The notes under the pieces were generated by a model. It did not search any database, was not told where the DNA came from, and saw only the letters and a program-made list of their open reading frames with translations. Source: CAMBRQ01 sp945870325 (GTDB lineage Bacteria; Bacillota; Clostridia; Lachnospirales; Lachnospiraceae). Taken from it: a stretch of 64,000 bases of DNA. Of the stretch, positions 52,253-62,458 are shown piece after piece (position 1 is the stretch's first letter; every line of letters starts with the position of its first letter). The translations under genes were made by a program, and so were the position numbers. The stretch is taken from NCBI RefSeq assembly GCF_050313795.1, contig NZ_JBNPMC010000001.1, forward strand, positions 310,001-374,000, given 5' to 3'.

Positions 52253-53029
52253 TTAGAAGCAGGTAAACGCTCCGTCTACAACGATATCAGATCCTGTTGT
52301 AAATGTGCTTGTATCTCCTGCCAGGTAAACCAGAATTGACTGTAACTCTTCCGGTTTTCCAAGTCTTCCCATTGGAGCCATTGCATTCCACTGTTCGATC
52401 AATGGCTTCAGATGTGGAGCATTCATAATCAGGTCTGTTCCGATATATCCTGGGCTGATGCAGTTAACACGAACACCCTTCTTAGCCCACTCAATAGCGA
52501 GAGACTTGGTCAACAGGATAACACCTGCTTTTGATGCGTTGTATGCACACTGTGGCTGCGGAACATTAACAATGTGTCCTGACATGGAAGCTGTATTAAT
52601 AATAGAACCATATCCCTGTTTCAACATTACACGTCCTGCTGCTGTTGCACATAAGAATACACCGTTTAAGTTGATATTGATAACTTTCAGCCACTGCTCA
52701 TATGTCATCTCTTCTGCCGGAACGTTCAATGCGATTCCTGCATTGTTATAGCATGCATCAAGTTTGCCGTATGTCTCAACAACCTTTGCAACCATTGCTT
52801 CAACCTGTTCCTGGCTTGTAACATCACACTGAATTGCAATTGTCTTAGATCCTGTAGCCTCTGCAATCTCTTTTGCAACTGCCTCTGCGCCTTCCATATT
52901 AATATCTACAATTGCTACATCTGCGCCTGCCTCTGCAAATGCCATTGCTGCACATTTACCAATACCGCTTGCTGCACCTGTTACGTAGATTGCTTTGCCA
53001 TCCAGTCTCATGCTTTCAATAATTCCCAT
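52253..53029 (-). CDS. Short-chain dehydrogenase/reductase
   Basis: 258 residues, classical SDR. NAD motif VTGAASGIGKCAAM, NNAG motif (CYNNAGIAL), catalytic Ser in INTASMSGH and YNASK (Tyr/Lys), C-terminal GSDIVVDGAFTCF. Likely oxidises or reduces a polyol/ketose imported by the ABC system. AAGGAGGAAGACAAG precedes ATG 53029. Confidence 0.9.
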   Translation of the reverse strand: MGIIESMRLDGKAIYVTGAASGIGKCAAMAFAEAGADVAIVDINMEGAEAVAKEIAEATGSKTIAIQCDVTSQEQVEAMVAKVVETYGKLDACYNNAGIALNVPAEEMTYEQWLKVININLNGVFLCATAAGRVMLKQGYGSIINTASMSGHIVNVPQPQCAYNASKAGVILLTKSLAIEWAKKGVRVNCISPGYIGTDLIMNAPHLKPLIEQWNAMAPMGRLGKPEELQSILVYLAGDTSTFTTGSDIVVDGAFTCF

Positions 53030-53088
53030 CTTGTCTTCCTCCTTGATATTCACTGTCTCTTTTCACGCTTTTTTTGTTTATGCGTTTT

Positions 53089-53103
53089 ATAAAACCGTTT
53101 CAT
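53089..53103 (-). promoter_or_regulatory. LacI/CcpA-like operator candidate
   Basis: ATAAAACCGTTTCAT is a 15-base near-palindrome (6 of 7 arm positions) upstream of the SDR gene. AAACNGTTT centres are typical of LacI-family sites, possibly catabolite repression. Confidence 0.4.
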
Positions 53104-53201
53104 AAAAGATGTTTTAATTATATACCTTCGTCACTTTGAACACAAGACGTAATTTCAAACAAAATCTTTTCGGGAATTTTATATAATTTGCATAATGTTA
53201 T

Positions 53202-54251
53202 TTATTTGGCAATCTTTACAACCGCCTTAACGATTTCTGCCTTTTCATTGACACTTCTGTCCATAGCCGTCTGGATATCGTCAAAATCAAAGATATGTGT
53301 TGCGATTCCTTTCAGGTTCACTTTGCCCTGAGCAACTGCTTCGATTGCCATCGGGTAGATGTGACGATAACGGAAGACGGTCTTGAATGTAATCTCTTTA
53401 TCCAGAGCAAGGCTCATCATCATATTCATCATTCCGGTCTTACCATAACCTACTAATACAATGTTAGATCCTTTACGAACCACCTGAATTGCCTGATTGG
53501 TTGTAATCTCTGTACCAGCTGTCTCAATTGCAAGATCGAATCCTTCTCCACCTGTCAGTTCTTTTGTTTTCTCAAGAACATCAACCTCTTTGCTATTGAT
53601 CACGCCATCTGCGCCAAGTTCTAATGCTTTTTCCAGACGTTTCTCCATAATATCAACGACATACACTTTGGATACGCCACATGCTTTTAATGCCATCATA
53701 GATACCAGTCCGATACAGCCTGCGCCAAATACAACTGCTGTCTGTCCTGCATGAGCGCCTCCCTGGTTCGCTGCATGGAAGCCTACTGCCAATGGCTCAA
53801 TCAATGCTCCCTCTAATGTGCTCACATTCTCCGGGAGTTTGAAACACAGGTCTGCTTCATGAGCAACATATTCCTGGAACACGCCATCTACCGGAGGAGT
53901 TGCAAAGAATACAACATCCGGACAGAGGTTATACTTGCCTTCACGGCAGAATTTACATTTTCCACAAGTTTTTCCAGGCTCTAATGCAACTCTGTCACCA
54001 ACCTTCAGATGCTTAACATCTTTTCCCACTTCTACAACGACTCCACCAGGTTCATGTCCCAGTACGAATGGCGGCTCTACAATATAATCACCGATTCTTC
54101 CCATCTCATAGTAGTGCATATCGCTTCCGCAGATTCCTACGTACTCTAATTTTACTAATACTTCATTATCTTCCAGCACCGGGATTGGTCTCTCTGTATA
54201 TCCCATCTCGCCAATGCCATTCATTACAGCTACTTTCATTGTTCCTTCCAT
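53202..54251 (-). CDS. Zinc-dependent polyol dehydrogenase (sorbitol/xylitol type)
   Basis: 349 residues. Catalytic zinc: VGICGSDMHYYEMGRIGDY and LGHEPGG. Structural zinc: CGKCKFCREGKYNLC. NAD: FGAGCIGLVSMMALKACG. The HYYxxGRIGxxxV stretch is characteristic of sorbitol/xylitol dehydrogenases. CAGGAGGAGATTTCTT precedes ATG 54251. Follows the ROK regulator gene by 68 bases. Confidence 0.88.
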   Translation of the reverse strand: MEGTMKVAVMNGIGEMGYTERPIPVLEDNEVLVKLEYVGICGSDMHYYEMGRIGDYIVEPPFVLGHEPGGVVVEVGKDVKHLKVGDRVALEPGKTCGKCKFCREGKYNLCPDVVFFATPPVDGVFQEYVAHEADLCFKLPENVSTLEGALIEPLAVGFHAANQGGAHAGQTAVVFGAGCIGLVSMMALKACGVSKVYVVDIMEKRLEKALELGADGVINSKEVDVLEKTKELTGGEGFDLAIETAGTEITTNQAIQVVRKGSNIVLVGYGKTGMMNMMMSLALDKEITFKTVFRYRHIYPMAIEAVAQGKVNLKGIATHIFDFDDIQTAMDRSVNEKAEIVKAVVKIAK

Positions 54252-54319
54252 AAGAAATCTCCTCCTGTTTCTACTATAATATAAATATATGTTAGAATAT
54301 AATCTATACTGATCCACAT

Positions 54320-55486
54320 TTAGATTGTGGATATATACTTTTCAATCTGATACAGTGCCGCTCCAAAAGCAGATGCCTCTTTTCTGTACTGGCACGCCCG
54401 GACGTAGTCTCCTTCTTTGAAGAGGTTCTTCTCTGCAATCATCGCTCTTAACTGCGGTATATACGGTTCTATATAATTCCCCACATAGCCCCCAAGTACC
54501 ACTTCACAGTCAAAACACATTCTCAGGTTATCCACCGCAATTGCCAGATCTCTCAAGTACTCCCTCCAGATTCTCTGATACTTCGCATCGCCATCCTCCA
54601 GTTTACGGAAGAACGCTTCCAGATTGCCAGCTTCCAGATTCGCCAGCTTAACCGCAGAACAATACGCATCCAGGCAGCCCTTTCTGCCACAATAACAAGT
54701 CTTTCCTCCCGGATGAATCACCATATGGCCGAACTCGCCGCTTCTCCAGTTATCTCCCAGATATAAAAGTCCATTCCCGCGACCAATCTTCAGTCCGGTT
54801 CTGCTGCTCATCGCATCCGCGAAGATAACCGCGCCTCCCACGGAATTGCTCAAAGACAGATATACCATATTATCCTGCCAGTCGCCGCTGATGCTTTCCG
54901 CAATGGCCGCCGCATTAGCATCATTCAAAAGTTCACATGGATACGGCATATACTCCATCCACTTTTCTCCCGATACATTCTCCACCCCCAATACGTGAGA
55001 CCGTGTTATGATGCGCCTCTCGGTGTCTACAATCGCCGGCACCGATATGCCGATTCCTTCTATCTTCTCTTCCGGTATCTGGTTCTTCGCCACAAAATTC
55101 CGGATCAGTTCTAGCAGTTCCCGGAAATACTGGTCTGCAAAAAAGAAAGGTTTATGTATCCGCTCATGCTTCATTGCTGTCTGAGTCAGGTCTGTATAGA
55201 CAATACTCACATGGTTCTTGGTAATATCAAGACCGATTGCATATTTTACATCCTTTATAGATGCAATCGCTTTCGCCTTCCTTCCTCCGGTCGACTTGAA
55301 CTCGCCAACCTCTTCAACTACTTTAGCCTCTTTCAGTTCGTTAATAATTGTAAGAACAGTAGGACCGCTCATATCTAACGCTGCTGATATATCCGGCATA
55401 CACGTCTCATCCAGACTATTCACATAGCGAAACACGCGATTTCTATTCAGTTTTTTTACTTCTAAATTATTCGTACCCTGTCTCAT
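54320..55486 (-). CDS. ROK family transcriptional repressor (XylR/NagC-like)
   Basis: 388 residues. HTH (ISAALDMSGPTVLTIINELK), then a ROK fold with a zinc motif CYCGRKGCLDAYCS, GEFGHMVIHPGG and GLDITKNHVSIVYTDL. Likely senses the imported sugar and controls the downstream dehydrogenase and importer genes. The start is uncertain: ATG 55486 has only a weak site, and TTG 55504 is possible. Confidence 0.88.
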   Translation of the reverse strand: MRQGTNNLEVKKLNRNRVFRYVNSLDETCMPDISAALDMSGPTVLTIINELKEAKVVEEVGEFKSTGGRKAKAIASIKDVKYAIGLDITKNHVSIVYTDLTQTAMKHERIHKPFFFADQYFRELLELIRNFVAKNQIPEEKIEGIGISVPAIVDTERRIITRSHVLGVENVSGEKWMEYMPYPCELLNDANAAAIAESISGDWQDNMVYLSLSNSVGGAVIFADAMSSRTGLKIGRGNGLLYLGDNWRSGEFGHMVIHPGGKTCYCGRKGCLDAYCSAVKLANLEAGNLEAFFRKLEDGDAKYQRIWREYLRDLAIAVDNLRMCFDCEVVLGGYVGNYIEPYIPQLRAMIAEKNLFKEGDYVRACQYRKEASAFGAALYQIEKYISTI

Positions 55487-55546
55487 CGTTTTTATTTTGC
55501 TCAACTTTATTAAACTGTTTATTTAAGTATTTTTCCAACTGTCGTT

Positions 55547-55578
55547 ATTATAGCATGGTCATTTTAATATTGCAATAT
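55547..55578 (-). promoter_or_regulatory. Promoter of the ROK-dehydrogenase-importer operon
   Basis: Minus strand TTGCAA (55570-55575) and TATAAT (55547-55552), 17 bases apart. A perfect 12-bp palindrome ATATTGCAATAT (55567-55578) covers the -35 box and is a likely ROK operator. The rest of the 55487-55752 gap shows no gene. Confidence 0.75.
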
Positions 55579-55752
55579 GTTTCTATATATTTTTCACAAG
55601 ATATGTAACAGATATGTAACAGTTCAGCCCGCGCCATTCGCAAAACGCATCTGCGATGCTTCTAAAGTATGTATCTCTTCCATCGACAAACGGACTGCCG
55701 TCTCCCTATTACCATAAGTCAACAACAGCCCGTTTTTCTATTCCATATTCAG

Positions 55753-56844
55753 TTACTTCACAAGGATATCCGCCACATCCAGTTCCCCATACGGAGTCCG
55801 AACCGCCGTACACGGCCATTCCTTCGTCCGGGTCAGAATCTCTACCTTTCCATCCTTCAGATAGGTAGTCTCCTCACATTTCGTTCCCTGAATCGTCGGA
55901 TTCCATGCGTATGCCTGTCCTTCCTTCAGAGTTCCCCTTGTAGATGGATTTACCACGAATTCCCTGCAGCCATAGCCCGTAGGTCCGCCCTGATGATGCA
56001 TCTTCCACTCTTCAGGATATCCGACCTCCTCATATACCTTCTGAATCTGCCGCCAGTATTCCTGATATTCCATCCCATCCTTCATCAGATTCTGCATAGC
56101 CGCGAATACATACTGCGTCTTCTTCATTCGCTTTCGGATCTCTTCCGGGACCTCTCCGAAATATACCATTCTGGTCATGCTGATATTCAGACCATATTTT
56201 TCACCGCCTAAGACCACCATCAGACTATGCCTGATCTCTTTATCTGTCGGCACGGGATGCCTGTAATTCAGAATTCGCTCATCACTTCCGACCAGCACGC
56301 AATCCGGACTGATTCCACGTTCGATGCAGCGCTTCTTAAGTTCGATCGCTACTTCCTCTTCCGTCTGACCGGGGCGCGCTTCTTTCACGATTCCTTCTAC
56401 AATTGCCGCACACTCCTGCCCAATCTGCCGGTACCGCTCCACTTCAGTCGCATTTAACAACATCCGAAGATCCACAAGGTCGCTCTGCACATGATCCGTA
56501 GCAACAATCCCGGTATCGGAAGCATAACACTTCCCTTCCAAGGCCTCCTTCTCGCAATATTCCTCCAAGAAATGCCCCACCGTCTCATACCACGGCACCA
56601 GAATGCCTCTTGCCTTCAAAGCGTTCTGTTCCTGCTCCATCCGCGGGCAATCGCTGCTGTCTGCCACCAGATCGATCGTCCCATCTCTTCGGATAATCAG
56701 AAACGCAATGCCAACCTCTTCATTCGTCACCACCGCATTCGCATTCTCTTGCGTGATCCATTTGAAATTATCTCTTCTGCCAAGAATCACTCCCTCATAA
56801 GGAGTCTCTTTCAGCCATGCCTGTAATCTGCTCACATTATCCAT
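55753..56844 (-). CDS. M24 (creatinase/aminopeptidase-fold) protein lacking most metal ligands
   Basis: 363 residues with a creatinase N-terminal domain (about 1-130) and an M24 pita-bread domain. The two Asp ligands appear lost: LIDFG reads VVLGGEK and SDITR reads NISMTR. One Glu ligand is Asn (YAWNPTIQG). His (MHHQGGPTGY) and the last Glu (CEETTYLKDG) remain. This points to a metal-free hydrolase of the creatinase kind or a non-enzymatic protein. Follows the dehydrogenase gene at 56894 by 49 bases. Confidence 0.75.
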   Translation of the reverse strand: MDNVSRLQAWLKETPYEGVILGRRDNFKWITQENANAVVTNEEVGIAFLIIRRDGTIDLVADSSDCPRMEQEQNALKARGILVPWYETVGHFLEEYCEKEALEGKCYASDTGIVATDHVQSDLVDLRMLLNATEVERYRQIGQECAAIVEGIVKEARPGQTEEEVAIELKKRCIERGISPDCVLVGSDERILNYRHPVPTDKEIRHSLMVVLGGEKYGLNISMTRMVYFGEVPEEIRKRMKKTQYVFAAMQNLMKDGMEYQEYWRQIQKVYEEVGYPEEWKMHHQGGPTGYGCREFVVNPSTRGTLKEGQAYAWNPTIQGTKCEETTYLKDGKVEILTRTKEWPCTAVRTPYGELDVADILVK

Positions 56845-56893
56845 ACTATCTCACCACCAGATTCTCCTGTCTCATGCCACATCGTATGCAGAC

Positions 56894-57958
56894 CTATTCC
56901 ATCTCCATGTTCACACACACTTTGCCCGTCTTGCCTGTTGCAAATACGCGGTATGCTTCCTCTGTCTCTTTTAACGGATAACGATGCGTAATAATCTGGC
57001 TTGGATGAATCTTCTTGCGGTCTAAGAACTCCACAAGCTGCTCCATGTTACCCACAGAAGTAACCCAGGAACCATGAAGCGTCAGATTCTTATGCAACAG
57101 CAGCGGACTTGGCTCGAAAGTCACCGTGCCCTGCTCGCCAAGGAACACAACCTGCCCCCACATTCTTGCCACCTCCAGGCATCTGTGACGACCAATGCTA
57201 CTTCCGGAGCAGTCTACCGCAACCTCGACACCTTTGCCGCCAGTATAGTCCATCACATTCTTCACCGCGTCATCATCCCCTAAGAACACCTGATCTGCAC
57301 CGATCTTTTTCGCCATCTCTAGTCGTTCCTCCGATATATCCATACCGATCGTCTCTGCACCCATCGCCTTAGCAAGAATCAGGGCAGCCTGTCCCACAGG
57401 GCCAAGCCCCATCACTAATACACGGTCTCTGCCTGATACATTGGCTCTTAAGAGTCCCTGATACGCCGTACCGAATCCGCACGCAATCATCGCGCCATCC
57501 TCATACGTAAGGAAATCCGGCAAATGGATGCAAGCGGATACATCTGCTGCCATATACTCTGCCAATGCACCGTCTCTCTGCCATCCATAGGCACGTCTTT
57601 CTGGCTGCTGACAGTTAATAAAGAATCCTTTCTTGCACTCGTCACAGTATCCGCACCCCTGGATATGGTACACTACAACACGGTCTCCCTCTTTGAAATC
57701 AAGCACGCCTTCTCCAACCTGTACAACCTGTCCGCTTGGCTCATGCCCCGCGATCACATTATCATACCTTGCGCCGCCAGTCTTATCCGTATGCTCATAA
57801 TAGATATACTTCAGATCACTTCCGCAGAGGCTCGCCGCTTTCATCTTAAGCAGCACCTGTCCCGGCCCTGGTACCGGTACTTCCTGCTCCACACACTCAA
57901 CCTGCGCGCCGCCCGGCAGTTTCATCCCTATCATCTTCTTCGGAATCTCATACTTCAT
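56894..57958 (-). CDS. Zinc-dependent alcohol/polyol dehydrogenase
   Basis: 354 residues, MDR family. Catalytic zinc: LCGSDLKYIYYEHTDKTGG and AGHEPSGQ. Structural zinc: CGYCDECKKGFFINC. NAD: MGLGPVGQAALILAKAMG. The substrate is not clear from sequence; context suggests a sugar or polyol. Forms a probable operon with the M24-like gene. Confidence 0.85.
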   Translation of the reverse strand: MKYEIPKKMIGMKLPGGAQVECVEQEVPVPGPGQVLLKMKAASLCGSDLKYIYYEHTDKTGGARYDNVIAGHEPSGQVVQVGEGVLDFKEGDRVVVYHIQGCGYCDECKKGFFINCQQPERRAYGWQRDGALAEYMAADVSACIHLPDFLTYEDGAMIACGFGTAYQGLLRANVSGRDRVLVMGLGPVGQAALILAKAMGAETIGMDISEERLEMAKKIGADQVFLGDDDAVKNVMDYTGGKGVEVAVDCSGSSIGRHRCLEVARMWGQVVFLGEQGTVTFEPSPLLLHKNLTLHGSWVTSVGNMEQLVEFLDRKKIHPSQIITHRYPLKETEEAYRVFATGKTGKVCVNMEME

Positions 57959-58051
57959 AATTTTACCTCCTTGTTTCGACTGATCTTAAGACCATATTAC
58001 CGTGTTTTCCTCCGTACTAAAATAAATTATCCACCTATTTGATGGACTATC

Positions 58052-58951
58052 TTACTGCTTTTGGATATAATCTCCATTCCGATACTCCGTCGGCGACACC
58101 CCTATTACCTTTTTGAATATCCGCGAAAAATAATACTGATCCTCATACCCCAGGCTCTGACTAATCTCCACAATATACATATCCGTAGATTTCAGAAGTT
58201 TGCACGCCTCCTGCATCTTCAGATTAATGAAGAAATCAATCGGTGCCCGGTTCGCATATTTTTTGAATACCGCATTAATATAACTCTTAGATAATTGTAG
58301 TTCCCTGGACAGATCCTCAAGTTTCAGATTCTCATCCAGATGCTTATACATATATCTGACGATTGCCGTAATATGCCGATTCTGCTTGCTCACCTCATCC
58401 ACCTTCTCACGGAAATATATTTCCGCAAGGATCAGGGAGAGAACCTGGGAGATATAGATAAAATTTCCCAACGTATAGTTCCTCTCCAAAACTCGAAACA
58501 GCACATCGAACAGCGTAATGATCCGATTCTCCGCATGTCTTGAATTAATCTGTATCACTTCACACTCTTCCAATGGAAAATGCACGGTATTCTCCCCTTT
58601 AAAATGAACCCAGAAAATACTCCACGGGTCCGTCTCACTGGCGTAATACCGATGTTTCTTATTACTCGGGATACAGAACGCCTCTTTCCTTCGAATCCGG
58701 TACTTCTTATTCTCTACATGAATATACCCCTCCCCTTCAATACAATATATCAGAATATATTCTTCTGTTCCTTCCTCCCTTTCTCTGTAATGGTGGCGCG
58801 CCTTCGGGAAGAACCCGATATCCGTCAGATACAGCGAACGCACCAGGGGATGCCTTGCATAATTAGCAAATGATTCCGTAGGAATAATAATATACTGTTC
58901 GTCCTTGAATCCATCTTGTTTTTTCTCTTGATCTCTTAATTCATTCATCAT
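58052..58951 (-). CDS. AraC family transcriptional regulator
   Basis: 299 residues. N-terminal cupin-like sensor (YILIYCIEGEGYIHVENKKY, DPWSIFWVHFKGEN) and C-terminal double HTH (LSRELQLSKSYINAVFKKYA, ISQSLGYEDQYYFSRIFKKV, GVSPTEYR). Divergent from the DUF5107-TPR gene and probably its activator. ATG 58951 or 58948; no strong ribosome binding site. Confidence 0.88.
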   Translation of the reverse strand: MMNELRDQEKKQDGFKDEQYIIIPTESFANYARHPLVRSLYLTDIGFFPKARHHYREREEGTEEYILIYCIEGEGYIHVENKKYRIRRKEAFCIPSNKKHRYYASETDPWSIFWVHFKGENTVHFPLEECEVIQINSRHAENRIITLFDVLFRVLERNYTLGNFIYISQVLSLILAEIYFREKVDEVSKQNRHITAIVRYMYKHLDENLKLEDLSRELQLSKSYINAVFKKYANRAPIDFFINLKMQEACKLLKSTDMYIVEISQSLGYEDQYYFSRIFKKVIGVSPTEYRNGDYIQKQ

Positions 58952-58957
58952 GGCTTC

Positions 58958-58986
58958 ATCATAGCAAAACTATGGAATATTGTCCA
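58958..58986 (-). promoter_or_regulatory. Promoter of the AraC gene
   Basis: Minus strand TGGACA (58981-58986) and TATGAT (58958-58963) with 17-base spacing. The -10 lies only about 7 bases before the start codon, so the message would have an unusually short leader. A divergent promoter for the DUF5107 gene (TTGTCC near 58980, TGATAT about 16 bases later) overlaps it. Confidence 0.5.
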
Positions 58987-59079
58987 TCATTACTAAAGAT
59001 ATGATATTCTTTTTTATCTCCCGATGTGATAAGTTAAGTTCATAAAAAGCAACGTGACTATTCAAAAAGGAGACATATC

Positions 59080-62000
59080 ATGAAAACAATTACAAACACA
59101 AAAGTATGGGAAGAATCTGTTATCGTTCCAACCTATAAGGTATATCCGCCAGAAAAGGGACCGCTGTTCATCGAAAACCGCGCTTACCAGGGCAGCACCG
59201 GGCGTGTCTATCCATTACCTGTAACCGAGAAGATCTCAGATGAGAAGGAAGATGTCAGTTATCGTGCCATTTTCCTGGAAAATGATTATCTGAAAGTCAT
59301 GATCTTCCCGGAACTTGGCGGAAGAATCCAGAGAGCTTACGATAAGACGAACGATTATGACTTTGTCTATTATAATCATGTGATCAAACCGGCACTGGTG
59401 GGATTAACCGGTCCATGGATCTCGGGCGGAATCGAGTTCAACTGGCCGCAGCACCACCGTCCAAGCACCTATTCTCCGGTAGATTGTTCTTATCAAGAGA
59501 ACGAGGATGGTTCCGCGACGGTGTACGTCAGCGAGATTGATAAGATGTATGGAACCAAGGGAATGGCTGCATTCACTCTCTATCCCGACAAAGCCTACAT
59601 CGAGATCAAAGGACAGTTATTCAACAATACCGATACACCGCAGACCTTCCTATGGTGGGCGAACCCGGCTGTTCCGGTGAACGACCAGACTTACTCCGTA
59701 TTTCCGCCGGATGTTCATGCGGTTATGGATCACGGCAAACGGGCAGTATCCACTTTCCCGATTGCCACCGGAGAATACTACAAGTATGACTATTCTGCCG
59801 GAATCGATATTTCCATGTATAAGAACATCAAAGTACCGACCTCATACATGGCCGCTCATTCTGACTATGATTTTATCGGCAATTATGACGAAGGCAGACA
59901 GGCAGGTCTTCTGCATGTGGCAGATCATCACATCTCCCCTGGCAAGAAGCAGTGGACCTGGGGTAACGCAGACTTTGGTCGTGCATGGGACCGCAACCTT
60001 ACCGAGACAGATGGACCTTACATCGAACTGATGACGGGGGTATTCGCAGATAACCAGCCAGATTTCACATGGCTGAAACCTTATGAAGAGAAGACATTTA
60101 CCCAATATTTTATGCCGTACAAAGGAGTCGGACGGGTGAAGAACGCCACCAAGGATGCTATGGTGAATCTTGAGATCGCAGACGGCAGCGGCTCTATCCT
60201 TCTGTATACCTCCGGCAATTACCAGGGACTACGTCTTGCCGTTACCGGTCCGGATGGCACATTATATGAAACTGTAATCGATACCTCTCCAAAGGAGCAT
60301 TTTGAGGCTTCATTTGCTACCACTTTGCAAGACGAGAGTGGATGCACCGTAACGGTTACTACCGCAGAGGGGCGCACCTTAGTGTCATACACTGCCAAAG
60401 AGCAAGAATTAGAGCCAACTCCAGATCCGGCAAAACCATTAGGGGCTCCTTCCGAATTAAAATCTACCGAAGAACTCTTCCTTGGCGCACAGCATCTGGA
60501 GCAGTACCGCCATGCAACCTATGAACCGGCAGACTACTATGAGGAAGGATTACGCAGAGACCCTTCTGATATCCGCCTTAACAATGGCTACGGACTTCTG
60601 CAGTTAAAACGAGGCAATTTTGAAACGGCACGGATTCATTTTGAACGGGCAATCGAGAAACAGACCTGGAAGAATCCGAATCCATATTACGGAGAATGTT
60701 ACTTTAACTTAGGGCTTGCACTTTATTATCTTGGTCGGGAGGATGAGGCTTTTGATGCATTTTACAAATCCACCTGGAGTCACGAGACTCAGAGTGCCGG
60801 ATTCTACTGGCTTGCTGCTCTTAGCTGCAAGAAACATGCGTACGAGGAAGCGCTTGCATTCATCGACCAGTCTATGATCCGCAACTGGCATAATATGAAA
60901 GCAAGAACATTGAAAGCAGCCATTCTGCGTACATTAGGGAAGGACAGTTCGGCTCTTCTGAAAGAAAGCCTTGCAATTGATCCTCTGTCTATGGGATGCA
61001 TCTACGAGAATTGCCTGCTTACAGCAACCGCAGATCACACATTATCCAAGGGCACACTATTTGCGGAATCTGCCACTGGCAACTCCCTCCGGATGCTTGG
61101 ACAGTTCGAAGAATGGAAGGCGGCTATGCGGACACCGGCGCACAATTATCTGACGCTTTCCCTTGATTATATCAAGGCTGGCTTCTATCAGGATGCGCTG
61201 AACATCCTTACCTCTGCTACGGATGCGAATCCTATGACCTTCTATTATGAGGGATATGTACATACCAAACTGCAGAATATCGAGGCGGCAGAAGAAGCCT
61301 TTGCCAAAGCCGAAGCGGCGAACCCGGATTATTGCTTCCCGAACAGAATCGAAGAAGTTGTGATACTGAACACTGCGATTGCACAGATGAAAACAGCACC
61401 GTTCGCTCATCACTATCTTGGCGACCTGCTCTATGATAAGAAGCAATATGAGGCAGCAATCGAACATTGGACGCTCTCCATCCAAGAGAATGACCAGTAT
61501 GCCATGTCCTACCGCAATCTTGCGATTGCTTACTATAACAAACGTAACGACTCCAAGAAGGCATTGGAATTCATGAAGCAGGCACTTACGCTTGATCCTG
61601 CATATCCAAGATTTTTACTGGAATACGATCAGCTTGCCGCTAAGAATCATATTTCCGTAGAAGAACGGCTGGAAACTCTGGAGCAATATCCAGAACTTGT
61701 CAAATCCCGCGACGTCCTCTACCTGGAATATATTACATTATTAAACGAAACCGGACAGTATGACGAAGCACTCGCCTGCTTAAGAAGCCATATCTTCCAC
61801 CCCTGGGAGGGCGGCGAAGGCAAGGTAAGCGGCCAGTACAGATATGCTTTGACAGAAAAAGCGCTCCTTAAGATGGAACAGCACAACTATAATACTGCAA
61901 TTGAACTCCTCACTCAGACCCTAACATATCCAGATAATCTTGGCGAGGGCAAACTCCCGAATGTGCAGGATAACATTGCCGAGTACTATATCGGACAGTG

Positions 62001-62442
62001 CTACCGGGAATTAGGTGACGAGACTAAAGCCGTCGCTTATTTTGAAAAAGCATCCACCGGTCTGGAAGAGCCATCCGTAGTTCTGTATTATAACGACCAG
62101 CCATCCGACACCATCCTATATCAGGGTCTGGCAAACGAAGCCTTGGGACGGACAGATAAAGCAATGAAAGCATATCACCAGTTGAAAGCATTCGGCGAAA
62201 AACACCTCTTCGACAAAGTAACCTACGATTACTTCGCCGTATCCCTGCCGGAACTGGAAGTCTTCCCAAGCAACATCCAGGAACGGAACATGATCTATTG
62301 CAAATATCTGATTGCGTTGAGCGAAATCGGACTTAAGAATTATGAGAGCGCGTCCAAGAGACTGGACGAGATACTTGAAATGCAGAAGAATTATCAAGGG
62401 GCAATTCAGCATAAGTTGATGCTAGCAAGGATAACGAAATAA
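59080..62442 (+). CDS. DUF5107 and TPR-repeat protein
   Basis: 1120 residues. The N-terminal ~300 residues form the DUF5107 beta-sandwich (FPELGGRIQRAYDKTNDYDF, GGIEFNWPQHHRPSTYSP, FLWWANPAVPVND), which resembles aldose-epimerase-like folds. From about residue 480 a long series of tetratricopeptide repeats follows (GLRRDPSDIRLNNGYGLLQL, YLGREDEAFDAFY, LDPAYPRFL). There is no signal peptide, so it is cytoplasmic. AAAAAGGAG precedes ATG 59080. Divergent from an AraC regulator. Function unknown; a sugar-binding scaffold or glycoside-processing role is possible. Confidence 0.82.
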   Translation: MKTITNTKVWEESVIVPTYKVYPPEKGPLFIENRAYQGSTGRVYPLPVTEKISDEKEDVSYRAIFLENDYLKVMIFPELGGRIQRAYDKTNDYDFVYYNHVIKPALVGLTGPWISGGIEFNWPQHHRPSTYSPVDCSYQENEDGSATVYVSEIDKMYGTKGMAAFTLYPDKAYIEIKGQLFNNTDTPQTFLWWANPAVPVNDQTYSVFPPDVHAVMDHGKRAVSTFPIATGEYYKYDYSAGIDISMYKNIKVPTSYMAAHSDYDFIGNYDEGRQAGLLHVADHHISPGKKQWTWGNADFGRAWDRNLTETDGPYIELMTGVFADNQPDFTWLKPYEEKTFTQYFMPYKGVGRVKNATKDAMVNLEIADGSGSILLYTSGNYQGLRLAVTGPDGTLYETVIDTSPKEHFEASFATTLQDESGCTVTVTTAEGRTLVSYTAKEQELEPTPDPAKPLGAPSELKSTEELFLGAQHLEQYRHATYEPADYYEEGLRRDPSDIRLNNGYGLLQLKRGNFETARIHFERAIEKQTWKNPNPYYGECYFNLGLALYYLGREDEAFDAFYKSTWSHETQSAGFYWLAALSCKKHAYEEALAFIDQSMIRNWHNMKARTLKAAILRTLGKDSSALLKESLAIDPLSMGCIYENCLLTATADHTLSKGTLFAESATGNSLRMLGQFEEWKAAMRTPAHNYLTLSLDYIKAGFYQDALNILTSATDANPMTFYYEGYVHTKLQNIEAAEEAFAKAEAANPDYCFPNRIEEVVILNTAIAQMKTAPFAHHYLGDLLYDKKQYEAAIEHWTLSIQENDQYAMSYRNLAIAYYNKRNDSKKALEFMKQALTLDPAYPRFLLEYDQLAAKNHISVEERLETLEQYPELVKSRDVLYLEYITLLNETGQYDEALACLRSHIFHPWEGGEGKVSGQYRYALTEKALLKMEQHNYNTAIELLTQTLTYPDNLGEGKLPNVQDNIAEYYIGQCYRELGDETKAVAYFEKASTGLEEPSVVLYYNDQPSDTILYQGLANEALGRTDKAMKAYHQLKAFGEKHLFDKVTYDYFAVSLPELEVFPSNIQERNMIYCKYLIALSEIGLKNYESASKRLDEILEMQKNYQGAIQHKLMLARITK

Positions 62443-62458
62443 GAAGGAATTTTATAGT

